Part shown: positions 48,625 through 62,147 of the stretch, piece after piece
Numbering within the stretch: the stretch's first letter is position 1
How the letters are laid out: each line of letters starts with the position of its first letter
Assembly (NCBI GenBank): GCA_028564675.1
Contig: JAOVVO010000154.1
Span: 62,001-126,000 of the forward strand
Direction: 5' to 3'
DNA from: Onchocerca lupi
Taxonomy: Eukaryota; Nematoda; Chromadorea; Rhabditida; Onchocercidae
DNA length: 64,000 bases
Notes under the pieces: generated by a model
The model's database searches: none
What the model was told of the DNA's origin: nothing
What the model saw: only the letters and a program-made list of their open reading frames with translations
Program-made: the position numbers and the translations under genes

Positions 48625-51600
48625 TCGTCTTGCGAGCATTACTTACCGGGAATTGCATCGGCATAAGGAATGTTTGTTCACCACTCCCAATTCACTCTCC
48701 TTATGCGTATAATGCCAGTTAAATCTTCAAACTTTCTGAATAACATACCTGAGGGCAGTATTGTACCGCTCAGAATTTGTAATCTTTTGTATTGTTGGCG
48801 CATACCGATAATACGGTCAATTACAAAGAGAGCAATCGGACCCGCAACATAATACAGAAATTTGGGGCTCTGAAATCAAAATTCTTTAGACATTCAAAAA
48901 TTTTTATAGATAAATCGAAGTGTAAAAAGTCCAATATTTGTAAGTAATGAAGTAATAATTTGCGGAAAATATTTCAATATTTGCTACAATGTTTTCCATG
49001 GCGCTAATGCAGTTGCAAGCCAAACAAATTTAAACAACAGTTTATAACAACATAAGCATTTAATCGATAATTAAACAGTTACGATATCAACCATTTAACT
49101 CTCAAATTCAGTCACTTATTGAATAAATTCATCCTTAAGTAAAGATAAGCAAAGAGAAATGAGTAATTATTTTAGGGTGCAAAAGAACAGCTTTCCTGAA
49201 GACCTGCAAATTTCGAAAATTTTACACTCGAAAAATACGTAAATTCCGGAAAACCAACTGACATCCAAAAGTTTTGGAAGCCCATGAAGCACAGTTAAGG
49301 CATAAAGTAAGATAGTCAGAAGATGAGTGATTTTAAAAGCATGATATGCTTCCTTCATAACAGCTGGTGTCGAAAATACATAGATGATGCTCATAATAGC
49401 TACCAGTAGAATTCCTGTTATTCCAGTTATAGTACCATACAGCCAGTAACTAATTGAAGGCAAGAAATTTGAGCTGAAATTAAAGTAGAACCTGCCGAAT
49501 TTTTCACTATTTCAAAAACTTTTTATTTCAATAGAACAAAGTGCCATGAAAACATTCGAAGTAGTTCTAAAACTGAGCAAATTCTTTGAAGTTACAATTT
49601 GGAGAAGGAGAATTACCTGCATCTTTCATATCCCATAACTACAAAGCAACTAAAGAGTTTACCCAAAAACAGCTTCCTGGAAGAGACATTGTAAGCCATC
49701 CTGACTTTGCGTTGCCACATGATAGAAATTGACACAATGTCCAACAGAATGTACGGCAGCCCAAAAACCAGCTACTATTCCTACAATTTTGTGAAATGTT
49801 ATCGCTGAATCGAATGGTAGGTATTCACGGAGTGGCGTTTCACGTAATAATGTAATAATATTCTGGCAAACTGTAGGTAAAACTAGTCCCAAACAAAAGG
49901 ATAAAGATGCAGCGGCACCACGTGTGATTGCTATGCCCACACCCATAACACGTCGCAGATCACGGTGTTCCGTTTCATATCGATAATCTGCAATTATGCA
50001 TATTCATTAGCGCTTTCTGCAACATTGAAAGAAGCAAAATGATAACTTATCAATTAAAGAACAAATAAACCTACGCCAAAATCGTTCGAAAAACAGTAAA
50101 AGATTGATAGCAGTGAATAAGAAGATGATAACTATATGTTGGCGATAAGTCTCCAAATATGATATGATCCAAAGATACCAGCTGATATGAATGCATTCAA
50201 TCTCTTCATTTCGTATTGCAAAACTATTCATACTTTCTGTCCTTTAAAAAAATGTATTCAATTGAATAAAAGTATAAAATTTCATCTGAAGAAGAAATTA
50301 TTTCTGTTCACTTCCTCAAATTCTTTTACTTGAAATCTCTTTTTTATCTTTTTCTTTCAGTCTACATGAATTAATAACACGAACTCATCCAGGTTGATTT
50401 TTAACTTGGCACCACGCATGTGCATTCCGAGTGGATGTCGTATGTCGTCCACATTACTGAAAATGGCTTCGAAATCTTTGTAAGACAAAAATTCGGAATC
50501 CACACTGATTCCAGATCGCTGTAGTACTCTATTAATTATTCCATCTTGTACAGCTTCTTCAATTTTCACTCCAGCTGTTACATTCAATGATTTAACAAAA
50601 TCACAGAATTCTTTCTTATGCACTTTTCCTTGCCCTTCTCGATCACACATGTCGAATAGTAATCCAAGCTTATCACGCAGAGATCCTAAAATTGTCTCTC
50701 TGAAACTTTTTAAAAACAAGAAATGTAATCTTTTTCTAAAGTCATCGGCTACACATTATTTTTAAGATTGGATAAAAATATACTGTTTCGGAAAAAGAAA
50801 TCCATGCAGCATGAAGCAATCTTATTTTTCTGGATAGTTAAAAATTCATGCGATGATTCACTTTACAAGATCTTGAAAAAGTACAATTTTTGTTACCTCT
50901 GGCAAATCGAACAATAACATCCAAAAATTTGAGAAATGTAACGTGATTTGGATCTTTCTTTGCCATACAAGCAAACATGCGTTCAACGAATAGATCATTT
51001 TCACGCATTCCTAAGGCGTCAGCCATCTCAGCTTTGGTGACTGTCATGCCAAGGACTTCTTCAGAGACTGATCCGTATATTAACACGTTATTGTCTCCTG
51101 ATAGTTGCGGTATATTGAATGACTGAAAATATGAATACATTCCAAATGCTTCATAGCAAGAGACTGTTGATTCAAATGCCAATAAATGCGCAAGAAAAAT
51201 TCGCCTAGTTTTTTTTTTAACTAATTTTCTCCTTACCTACTTTTTTCCTTTCTTGTGCAGTTTCTCCCTCATTTCAAATTCTCTGACTTCATTTTCTAAA
51301 TCGATGGAGGAAAGATCCATAAAAGATTTTATTCGATCGAACGGCTGATAATAAATTTTTATGTTAAGTATCATGTAACCAGAAGTGATATCATTTACAC
51401 AAATGATAGGTCATTACCTTCGCATATGCTTCCCGGAAGAAATGATCCAGCTTTTCCTGTCGTCTTTCACTTGTTTCCGCCGTTTCGACAATGTAGTTAT
51501 TCGGACAACGACGAATAACCAACTGTTTGCCAGTCTGATTCAAAATACTGCTCAAAACATGGAGGAATTGGGCACATTGGTATTCGTTGTTCAAACGAAT

Positions 51601-54600
51601 AACCTGAAATACTTACTTAATTTCCGAAACATTAGAAAATTCTTTGAACCGATTCCAGATTTTATGCAGTCCCATTTCCTTCGTCGCGTAACTATATTAC
51701 CGAGACCTCATGGAGCAGAATAGCAATGAACAACTCGTTTCTAAATATTGTAAAATAAATAAAATTTGAAAAAAGCTTTTGCAATAATTTCTATGTAATA
51801 TTTTACCGCAATATCACATAAAGACATAAAAGGGAACAAACCAAATCATAGTGTTTTGGAAGAGATATCATAACGAATGGATTGGTGCAACTATTTGGAT
51901 AAGAAACGGTAACATTTATGAAATTAACATCGCTAAGATCGAGACACCGTAGCAAATCACCGCTTGGTTTTTCCAGTCGAATCAGTGGCGTAACGTCAAC
52001 AATTAGGATTACAGATCGACAGTAATTTTTATTGATCCATTCGATGGCTGCAGTTTTTCTAGTTATTTAATAAAAGTTGACCATATTAAGGTTATATGAA
52101 GTATTATCAAGATAAGCATGCATTCTGAATGCATACATCCAAAATTCTAAAAATTTAATACAACTTTGTGAATAATCATATGAAAAGAACAGACCAGACA
52201 AATGCAATTTTTCCTTTTCATTATTCTTTTTGGCAATTTCAGTTTTGGCATGGCCCAAATCGGTACTTTCCAGGAAAACTTTTTTAAAGCATAGCTCCAT
52301 ATCACCTCCCATTTTCTTTCTCTTCTGTATTAACATATATCCAATCCCAATGCAAACTAAAATCCACATTTGCCATTGATCAAAAAGTTCCGAAGAAATT
52401 TCCGCAGTTTCCAAGTGTATGAAGATGGAAATTTATTCTTATTACATTAGTGAAAGAACATTCATGAGGATATTCAATATAAAGGCTTATTTTCACTTAT
52501 TCTGTAAGAAGTTATGGAAATTTCCTACTACAATTCCGTTCATTTATTTATATATTCATAAAATATTATCTTAAGTATTGTATGAAGCAACCACTGCAAT
52601 TTTTGAATGAATCGAAAGATCCAATTTCGCATTCAGTTTAAAAACTTCTATATTTTATTTGAATTTCACAATTAACAATTGCAAATTGTAAACGTACTGA
52701 GTGGAATGATGCCAAGCGCAATGCATGAAAAAATAAATGTTACTTCATTGCCGGTGAAATGATCGAAACGCATGAATGGTATACATGGCTCCAAGCCAGT
52801 GCTGTTTATTTGAAACGGCTGACCGCATGGATCACCGACGTGCCAAACAAATACCTTCATCATTAAAGTATTGAAATCTTGAAAAAAAAAAAAAAAAAAA
52901 ACTACTATGTAAACAATTTCTGCATTCTTATACAGTAAACCAAGCATCTGAATAATACTTTAATCAAACAAACATTTCCGGATATCTTTCGAAACGATGA
53001 TGCTATGAACATTTCAAACCAGAATCGAACAAAAATGCTAAGATAAACCGAATACTAACATTCTCCTGCAATTCGTCCTCATCGATAAACGTTGTTTGCC
53101 GGATAATATCTCGTAGCGTTGTCGAATGTATTTTCTCAATTTCTTCTTCAGTGAATATCCTGAGATATTCAATGTTGCTACTATTACATTTATTGAACTT
53201 CATGTGAGAGAAGTTTCAGTCATGGAATTTCTCCATTTCAGCTACTTTTTAAAATGAAATTTCTGTTTCTTTCTTTGTTTAACAACTACTAATCTAATAT
53301 CAGAAACAGAAGCAATTCTAGCACTATTCAATTCCTTGTTTCTTCAATTTTTGAACTGAGTTTTAAAATTTTGAATCAGCACTCTTCAATTCTAAATCTT
53401 ATTGATTTCTTAGCATTTTTTCTTATTTTTAAGGTGAATTTAAAAAACAAAAAGCCAAAATGTAATTTATATAATGTAACTATTATATAATTTATATAAT
53501 AGTCGGAATGAATAGCGGACCCGTTCCAAATGTTTTCGAACCAAAATCGATCACCGTCACGCAGTCTTAAAAACTGATCAAGAATGATTGTTTTAAAAAG
53601 TTCGCCTGGGCCTTCAGTATTTGTTTCTAACATTCCACCAACATAAGCATCAAGCTTCGAAATGTCACTATCATATAATTTTTCCAGTTCATCAAACATC
53701 TGAGAAAAAAAAAATTAAATTTTCAAAACCAAGCATTAAAGATTTATAATATATCTATAAAATAAAAAAGATTAAAAACAGCACTTCCATCACAGTTTTT
53801 CAGATATTTATACATATATATTAAGGTTATCTATTAAATCCTGCCGGTTCATTCCAATACCGTTGTCGGCTATATAACTCATTCTTATCTTTATTAGTAC
53901 TAATAATAATTTCTAACTTATCTTAAACTCTGAAACTAAGCTGAAGAATATTTTTGGCAGAAATTTTTGCATCTGCCTGCTTTCCTCATCAAAGAAATTG
54001 GGAAGGCTTATACTTCTGGTCTTTCCTTGTACATCACAGGATTAATTGTTGTCCAATCTCTAACGGGAAGATTATAACTTTGCCGCAGTTCATTGTACGA
54101 TGGCAGACCATTATCACGGCCACGCATAATAGAACTCGAAACGACATCCAGACGGGTAAAATGCATTGGACCAAAGACAAAATCTACAATTGTTTAAAAC
54201 ATTTAAACCAAAACAATTCAACTGAATTCAGAATCCGACACTCGTTTTCAAAACTTTTTTAAAACATCGATGCAATCATATGGTTCATAGATCTTTACAG
54301 ATGAACAGTCCATAAACGTTGCATGAAATCGGTTTATGACGAATTTTTTAAGAAATAAACAGCTTATTTTAGCAATCACGTACCTCTCAAATCCTCAACA
54401 ATAATGACATCTTCGTTTTCGGCGATTTGCGATGCCATTCCAAGGACAATCTCATCCACTGAATATTCCTGTACGATATCCTGAGCATTCCACCAATTCT
54501 GACATAGTCTCAGGGCTGGATAACCGCCTACTTCATCTCGAAATTCACATTTCCCATTTGCTCGTTTTCGAAATAACAAAGCGGGTGGTATCTATATTCA

Positions 54601-57600
54601 TCAAAAGATCAATCATGTGGTTCATGTGAGATGGAAATAAAGAGATTTTTCTAAAATTCCTGTAAAAGTATCTCATTTACTTACAATTGTATGAGGAAAT
54701 CGAAAAGCAGCGGTAGCAAAGGCATGCGAGATACCAGGTGGTACGTGAGGCTGGTATTTCTCGTAAGGTGGAACTGCATTTTCATCTGCTAACATGACCG
54801 GTAGAAAGTCATATAAAGTTATTTTCTGCAGCGTTGCGATGACCCATCGACGGGCACCCTATAATCCTTCTCATTCAACATACAATATATTGGAAATTAA
54901 AAAAAAAAAAAAAAAAACAAAAAGCAAATCTAACCTGAAATACTTCTTCATCGGTCCATTCTGGATGTTCAGCTTGAATTCGCTTTGCTTGTGTATTATG
55001 CCATCGATATAATATCAAACCAAGGCTTAATAAGCCAGGATTTTCGTTGACACGAGGATCACCCAGCACTAAAATTCTGATAAAAACTCTCAGCTTAGTT
55101 TACGATGATCCTTTGCTTTTCATTTATTCGGTAATCCATATAAATAAAAATGTAAATGCACCTTATAGCTTTTCACATAATACTGCAAGTTTTTCATCGA
55201 TTGTTTTGAAATTTTGATACCGGTTTGCATTCGAATAGCGGTATGTTTTTATACGGATAAAGTACATGTTTAAGAAATTTTGGAAATTTAAAATTTTGAA
55301 CAAACGAACATTTACATTTTTATTTATAACACAGCATTCGAAAAGGCGCATGTTTCTATATAGATATACCTACTTTTTTTTACCCGTCCGTAAGGATAAA
55401 CGTATTCACCGCCAAAACGCTCCGATCTATGGATAAACAAAATAAGGTCAACCGATCATAAGGCAACATATGGAGGAGGAGGAGCTCCGAAGGATTTAAA
55501 AGGTCAGGATTTCGGAGTTTAACTCAGTTTTAGTCACACAGTTCGATGGCAACAGAAAATTCAAGCTCAGTTCAAAGCTTCTACACCGACACAGCGACAG
55601 TTTTACAATGGCATAAATCAACGCAACAATAGCAGCAAATCGACAGTCAAGGAATACTATTCTTCTATACAAGTAATAAAAAAAAAAATGGTTCAGTTAT
55701 CAATTTGCTTGAATAAATTTCGAGGACACTTGGGTCAATCCACTCGCTTTGAATTCCGAGGACAGTTCACTTTTTTCTTTTTTTTAAGGATAGTGCAGGT
55801 GCAATCGATCTGCTTTAGTTCGTCCAAATAATGCTTCGCAGAAGATCAGACATAAGTCGTTATACTCGCAAAGCGGAAGGAATGCGACGATTAATTGGAA
55901 ATCAAAATGAAAAAGAACGGACATCAGCGAACGAGCGAAAAAGACAAAGAATGGCTAAAATGCGAGCACAGCGAAGTGCACCTGAGTTCACGATTACGAG
56001 CATGTTAATTGTGTTTTGTAGCTTCAGGTCTGCTTTGTTCTGAACAGAATGAACGCGACAGATTCACAGTGGCTGAAAGACGTCAACCAGAAACGGAAAT
56101 CAGTGTCAAACACAACTTCGTACTCAGTAATCATGTGATTACAATAGCTTTTCAGTACAACCCAGCATATGATTATAATTTGAGCCGGCATGTTATAATC
56201 AGCACTATGACTAAAGTGTATCCTTATCGCAAGGCTCTGAAATTTAATGGAGAAAAGAAAGCAATGTTTTCCGCCGCCGGAAAAATCAAACTGCCTCAAC
56301 TCAAAGAACCGCCAGAGCCACTAAAAACTTTGCTTGCTGGAATCAAAGCGTTTCCTGTTTAAAATCAGGAAATACAATTCGTGTTTTCAAATGACGTCGT
56401 TCGGCGCAGAAATCGTAATAACTCCATTCATGTCAGCTTTCAAAGTTAAAGGACAAATTTATTATAAAGCCGGCTCCCTGCTTCCCTTGGCAGATAATCA
56501 ACATAAATACCTGCAAATGTATTTCATCGGTAAAAGTGATGATGAACTGAATGCAAGCTGTGGAATTTATATCGACAGAAAAAGATCTAGTTTCCCAACT
56601 GCAACAGCTTCTTTACGAAAAAGCAATTTAATGCGTTTTCAAAATAGCAATTGACATGATGCCATTAATACAGACAAGATTGTTATTCATGCTGACAAAA
56701 TGCCTGTTGGAGAACATGTACGAAATCACGATTTACCATAATCGATATTGAAGTATCAAGATTCCCTAACTTGGAGATGTTGTTTCGCATCGGGAAGTGC
56801 CTACGTATTACATATGGAATGCGAACAGAAAATCATTTGAACGACGCAAACGAGGAAAGTGAATCGACGAACAACCTGGTATATTCAAAGAAACTTTGAT
56901 AAGAAGATTGTACACCGTGCATCCTAATCAAAATGAATGCTTCTTTCTTCGCATGTTGTTAATAAATGTGACCGGTCCAACCTCTTTCCAGCAATTGAAA
57001 CTTCTCAATGGCGTTATACATGCCACTTTTCACAGTGCATGCCAAGCTTTGAATTTATTGGAGAATAACCGACACTGGGATGTATGCAAGAGTCAAATCC
57101 AAATCAAATTCATGCATCGTCTGCAATAAATTGATGCTTTGTTTGGAATAATATTCTGACCTCCCGTCATCTCCAACAGGGTTATGGGAGAAATATAAAT
57201 CGTATATGGCTGAAGATATTCTCCACCGAATATGAGGAAAATTCAAATATGAACATGGATTTCACAGCAGAAATTTACAACGAAGCGTTGATTATGATTG
57301 GAAACTTTTGCTCACAATTCGCGAACAAAGTTCCCAACCAAATGGGAATACCATCACCGAATCGATCTGCTGCTGCTTTGTTCGATGTAGAATTGCGTTG
57401 CGAACAAAATTACAGCGCGAATGATCTTTTGTCATATGTGCAAACAAATATTCTTAAGTTAATGTTTGAGCAACAAGGCAAAGATGTGCCAGGAGGAACT
57501 TAGTAAAATGTTACTAATTAGATTGATTCTGGCATTTAGATCTCAAAATGACAAAGCATTAGCTCTTGCATCGTTAAAAAACTGCAACATTGCTATCAGA

Positions 57601-60399
57601 TGAAAGATCTATTCATTCTGCTTTGAAATTGCTATTGAGCATGCTCATTGAAACTCCCACATGCAACCAAAGCATCCGATATGGGAAAAGTATTGCAGAA
57701 CTGCAAACTTGTTGTTTGAAATGAATGTATAATCGTGCACAGAAAATCGCTCGAGGCTCTTGATCGATCATTGTGAGATTTGCGTAAAAACATCGGACCA
57801 TTTTGGAACGCATTTATTTTGCTTGCAGAAGATTTTTCAGGTAAACATCACCTGTAATTTCTCGATCGTTACCAGCGGACAAAATAAATGCTTGCTTGAA
57901 ATACTCTACATTGTGACGATACGTAAAGACGTTAAAATTAACTACAAATATGCATGTACAGCTGCAAAACGATTGATCAGCTGAGATACTCTCACAACGA
58001 TTACTGGGAATTGAAAACGAAAAGACATCGATTGACCTGACTTCAGGACGAATTTCATTGCCTCATAATTTTTGCAACTTGGTGACATCAAAAGAAGAAT
58101 TGATAGAAAAAGTGTTTCCCAATATTCAAACCAATTATAAGAATCACGATTAATTGAGTGAATAAGCTATTCTTGCGACCAAGAAAAAGAACGTCTACGA
58201 ATTTAACAATATTATTCAGTCTAACATTCAAAGCGATATAGTCAATTACAAGTCTGTCGACATTGTTATGAAGCAGATAAAGTTTGGTTAATTATCCAAC
58301 ACAATTTTTTTTTGTTTCAACTAAATCTCCAGGGATGCCACCGCATGTACTGCAATTGAAAATCGGCATGCCAATTATCATGTTGCGAAATATCAATCAG
58401 CAAAATTTTGCAATGGCACGCATCTTGCAGTAAAAAAATTTATGAACAACGTCGTAGAAGCAACAATCTTATAGAACCTTTCAAAAGTGAGGATGTCCTC
58501 ATTTCTCATGTATTCTATGATTCAAACGGACTTTCAATTTAAAAGATTGCAATTCCCAATTAAATTGACGTTTGCAATCACCGTCAGCAAAACTCAGCGT
58601 CAGTCTTTTAAACTGTGTGAGTTAGATCTAGCCACTTGATTTCTCATATGGAAAATTATATGTTGTGTGTTCTAGAATCGGTAAACCAGACATTCTCTAT
58701 ATCTACGATTGCAAACGACAATGGAACAACACAAAAAATATGATATATCCATAATTATTTTGAAATTAAACATATTAGATGTGAGCGAAAGCTGAAAGAA
58801 ATCAAATGGTGATACGACAATTATTGTAAACAAGGAATATAAAAGTTGAGTGGTGCGACATTGTTTTAAAGGAATGATAAACATGTTTATTGCCAAAAGG
58901 ATAAGCATATTTACCACGGAAACGCTCCAATTCACAGATAAAAGACAAAGACAGACGCAACAATAGCAACTGTTCGAAGCTCCAAGGGTTCCAGTTCCTC
59001 AGTTCACAACGGCATAACAGTAGCAAATAATCCGACAATTCAGTCGAATATTATTCATCTCTGTCAGCGACAAAGGAAAGAATAAGCTAGTTATCAATTT
59101 TCTTGGATATTCTCTGATAATTGTTTGTTACGAAGAATTACTCTTTCGTCAATCAACAAAACTTTCCTCAACAGGATTCGTCTTTGTCACACAAGACACA
59201 AAAAACCTCCCCACATCTATTGCTGACCTAATCGAATCACAATAGCAAGAATCAAGCTTCAATCCAACCAAACTACAAACTACCAAATTTTTTCCACACA
59301 TTAGAAACGTGTGCTTTCTCTTTACCTCAGAAACGTATGCTTTCTTTTTACCTTTTTTTCACTTAATCAGGTTAAGCTACAGCAACGTGTGCATATAAAA
59401 AGTATATAAAAACACGCGCGAATGCAAAGCTGTATCAAAATTTCAAAGTAATAGATAAGAAATTTCGCAGATTAAAAAATTTGAATAAACGAACATTTAC
59501 ATTTATATTTAAATAGACTAGCTGTACCCGACCACATTCCACATGGACGGGTATTAGTTAGTGAAATTTATAAAATATCACCTATGTTTCTTTCCTAAAA
59601 CCAGTCATATGTTGCTATAAATTAAAACTCTCCTTCTATAACATTTCTACTTAAATGTCTGTTGAGTTTTTCATTGGTTTGCAAATCGAAATGATATTCT
59701 ACCGGAAATGCAAACTTCGAATATTAATTGTAATTGCGTGGAATCTAGTCTAATTTCAATTGAGAATCATTTGGTAATGACTGAATAGACATTTTGGAAG
59801 AAATGGTTAAAAGGAAAAAGAAAGAACAATCGTTCTAAAATCAGTAGTTTATTTAATGAACAGAGATTTTTGCAGCTTTCTTAACATTCGATAAGTTCTC
59901 TTAAAAAATGCTACTTTCATTTTTGCAAATTTAAAAGTTTCAAATTTGTTCAAATTTGGAATTTGCCTTACTTTTTATGATGTCTATACAGTGCTGCAAC
60001 CGTACAACTGAATATTGACAAAATACAAATTCTGACAAAAACAGTGTCGGAAAAATATGTATCTACAAGTGAAAAAGTGAAAGACCATTGACACGTGATT
60101 ATCAACTGAATTGAAGTACTTACTATGATAAACCATCCAAAACACTCTAATAATCGAATAATGTTTTTCATATTAAAAGATTTAAAAAACTTACTAAAAA
60201 GGCGCTCCGGATTCATCAATCGATGTATCTGCGGTGGTGCGGGATTGATCAACGGAATATGAGGGTCGTTTAAAGGTGGATAACCCTTCATGGGTCCCTC
60301 CAGCAAAGAACCGTTATGCCAGGCACGAAGTGCAGCAACCCATGGTTCCTGAGTACTATACAAAAAAGATGCATCAATCCAGCTGGTACGTTCATTCAC
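46359..60399 (-). CDS. bli-3: Dual oxidase (BLI-3 type), C-terminal 23 exons; 5' exons not seen
   Basis: Membrane NADPH oxidase with a peroxidase ectodomain; in C. elegans BLI-3 makes the H2O2 that cross-links cuticle tyrosines. Exons run from 60195-60399 down to 46359-46484, about 1385 codons (BLI-3 is about 1500 aa), so roughly 110-170 N-terminal residues are missing. Order: peroxidase domain (NERTSWIDASFLYST, LGDPRVNENPGLL, FGPMHFTRLDVVSSS, GPGELFKTIILDQF); first membrane span near 52700; EF-hand region (50385-51122). Then come the ferric-reductase spans with heme His (FHKIVGIVAGFW, HSVGHCVNF), the FAD loop HAFSLASAP (about 47866), the NADPH loop GGGIGVTPYASIL (about 47480) and the terminal FSCGP and FCHRFETF. 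The exon junction near 51121-51344 is unresolved. The intron 55069-60194 holds Helitron copy B. Gene identity is firm. Confidence 0.93.
48584..48622. repeat. (TA)n microsatellite in a dual oxidase intron
   Basis: An unbroken run of about 18 TA units between 47956 and 48749, within one intron. Such tracts are length-polymorphic and replicate poorly in assemblies. Confidence 0.95.
55137..55330. repeat. Short module with perfect 19-bp inverted ends
   Basis: 55140-55158 (ATAAATAAAAATGTAAATG) is the exact reverse complement of about 55308-55326. The inside (TTTTGAAATTTTGATACCGG, TTTGCATTCGAATAGCG) is shared with the start of the 61387 repeat. It looks like a miniature, self-complete derivative of the Helitron end module, sitting at the left end of copy B. 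Confidence 0.7.
55831..58790 (+). pseudogene. Helitron Rep/PIF1-like helicase, copy B, decayed
   Basis: Pieces in order: N-terminal basic block MLRRRSDISRYTRKAEGMRR (55831); ALKFNGEKKAMFSAAGKIKLP (about 56235), where Cys residues usual in this zinc-like motif are Tyr, Arg, Phe and Ser; FGAEIVITPFMSAFKVKGQIYYKAG (56400). The rolling-circle Rep catalytic part is largely deleted near 56700. Helicase remnants follow: RRLYTVHPNQNECFFLRMLL (56902), ANKVPNQMGIPSPNRSAAA (57325), a shortened Walker A region (PGGT, 57490), an N-E-C Walker B remnant (57711), and GRISLPHNFCNLVTSKEE-like and TINKAQGQSL-like tails in several frames up to 58790. Many stops and frameshifts; no function is possible. Confidence 0.85.
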
Positions 60400-61386
60400 C
60401 TACAATTTCATTTTTCAAGCTTTTAATAGCTAATAAATTTGAGTTAAAAGAATTGGCCATTCGTAAAAATAAGACATTTATCTTATGCGGTTTAATTTTT
60501 AGATGGTTAATACATTACTATTAAATTTATTTTACATGTTAAGCAAATGCAGCTTAATTTTTTTTTTTTTTTTTTTGTCTTTTTTGCGCGTATTCATTCT
60601 ATAAGCGACTACATCCTAACAATAAAAATTTAACGATATATTCAAAATGTAGAACTTACCATTTATTATTTATAAAATTAAGCTATTCGTAATACCACTG
60701 AATTGAGTATATTGTAAATTTCAGTTCATTTTTCCATTTTTTCCGCAAAAACAAAGAAGGCTTTATTTGTACTTATGCTTCAATTTTTGAACTTTTTGAA
60801 TTAGAGTTTAAAAACTTTATGTTTTTAACTACTGTGAAACAAATTTGTATTGTTTCATTATCTAGCAAATATTAACGTAGGTTTATCACTATTAAATGCT
60901 GAAGTAGACTAATCTTTACTTATTTCATTTCTACCAAATGAAAAATAATTCAGTCTCCTTCGAATCTCCAAATTTACAAATGCTTTCATATGGCTGAATT
61001 TCCATATCAGGAGAGACAATTCAAATCCTAACTTAAATTTGTCATAAAATTTGAGAAACAAAAGATGGAATGATACTTTTTCGATTTGAGTTATATCTAT
61101 TATATCACTTTAAAATATATATGAGAATCCAAACCATTTCTCACTTTTTGATTCTCACAAGTCAATCACAAGTCGAAAATAAATTTCTAAAAACACCAAT
61201 GAAAAAATGGCTAAATTTCTATTTCCGAACTTTAAGAAAGTTTGAAATATTGATTTCATAATCGAACTTCCTTTCCAGTTTTCCATGGAATAAAATAATT
61301 TTCCACAGAATCTATATAAATGAAAGAAAAAAAGTTTATTAAAACCAGAAAAAAAATTTTTTTGAAATATTCATGGCTGGTAACCT
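60400..61386. other. Presumed dual oxidase intron, no exon seen
   Basis: AT-rich, with a T-run near 60560. I searched the minus strand for the missing N-terminal peroxidase exons and saw none. The frame at 61070-61261 (+) is noise. Confidence 0.5.
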
Positions 61387-62147
61387 AAATAAATAGAAAT
61401 GTAAATGCTACCTGTTACTTCTCAATGATCGCCGCAAGTTCTCCACCGATTCTTTTCAAATTTTGGCACAATTTTGCATTCGAATAGGCGCGTACTCTTA
61501 TATAAACATAATTCTTTTCACGTGTCATGTGCGTGACACTAAAAGTAAGTGAATGGGCGGAATTTACTGACTCCGCCTTCCTTTTTTCTCTCATTCTTCT
61601 TCTTTTCCCCATTTCTCTAATAATAATTAATAATTAATAATTGGTGATTATTAATTAATCATTAAATAGTAAAAAATAACAATAAATGATAATGAATAAT
61701 GATAAATAATAGTAATAAATAATAATAACTGATAATAAATAATAATAATTAATTATAAATAATAACAAATACCAATAAATAAAACAATATTTTCACTTTA
61801 AGTAATAATAAATAGCAATAACTGATAATATATAATAACAAATAATAGTAAATGATAATAAATAATAATAAATAATGGTGAATAATAATGAATAATAATG
61901 AACAATAAATAATAATAAATGATGACAAATAATCATAAATAATTATAAATAACGAATAATAATGGAAAATAACAAATAATAATAAATGATAAATATTTAA
62001 AAACATGCACGTATTCGAATGCAAAAGGTAAGAACTTTCCGATATCTAGGATTTTGAATTAATATAGGTAAAACGCATGTTTAAGAACTTCCGGAGGTTT
62101 GAGATTTTGAACAAATGAACATTGACATTTTTATTTATATAGACTAG
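61387..62147. repeat. Helitron end-module pair around a TAA-rich tract
   Basis: Left end AATAAATAGAAATGTAAATG (about 61388) and right end CATTGACATTTTTATTTATATAG (62119-62142) are inverted relatives. The left interior matches the 55137 module (CCACCGATTCTTTTCAAATTTTGG). The centre (61617-61990) is an imperfect (AATAAT)n array on the plus strand. The right end carries CTAG at 62144-62147, where copy C begins. Confidence 0.65.
61617..61990. repeat. (TAA)n-rich simple repeat
   Basis: About 370 bases of AATAAT/AATAATGATAAT units with scattered substitutions, inside the end-module pair. It produces long but meaningless open frames on the minus strand. Confidence 0.95.

Larger units (their letters stand above)
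55134..59521 (+). mobile_element. Helitron-type element, copy B, inside a dual oxidase intron
   Basis: Left end near 55134 (ATAAATAAAAATGTAAATG at 55140-55158), right end at CTAG 59518-59521, preceded by the inverted form of the same end (CATTTACATTTATATTTAAAT). Just beyond lies a hairpin (TACCCG...CGGGTA, 59525-59553). Coding remnants of the Rep/helicase lie between them on the plus strand. Stretches at about 55385-55680 and 58880-59080 resemble each other as direct repeats (GGATAAACGTATTCACC / GGATAAGCATATTTACC, then CAACGCAACAATAGCAGC / CGCAACAATAGCAACTG). It is antisense to the host gene and leaves the flanking splice sites intact. Confidence 0.8.

Noticed and set aside
48670..48852. Plus-strand frame in the dual oxidase region
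   Set aside because: Antisense to the conserved exon 48749-48869 (SPKFLYYVAGP); a shadow.
51385..51723. 112-residue plus-strand frame
   Set aside because: Antisense to the dual oxidase exon 51418-51603, which has the matching conserved protein on the minus strand.
55385..59080. LTR retrotransposon suggested by direct repeats around copy B
   Set aside because: The interior encodes a Helitron helicase, with no reverse transcriptase, integrase or primer-binding site.
61749..62024. Long minus-strand frame rich in Tyr, Ile and Leu
   Set aside because: It is a translation of the (TAA)n simple repeat, with no complexity beyond it.
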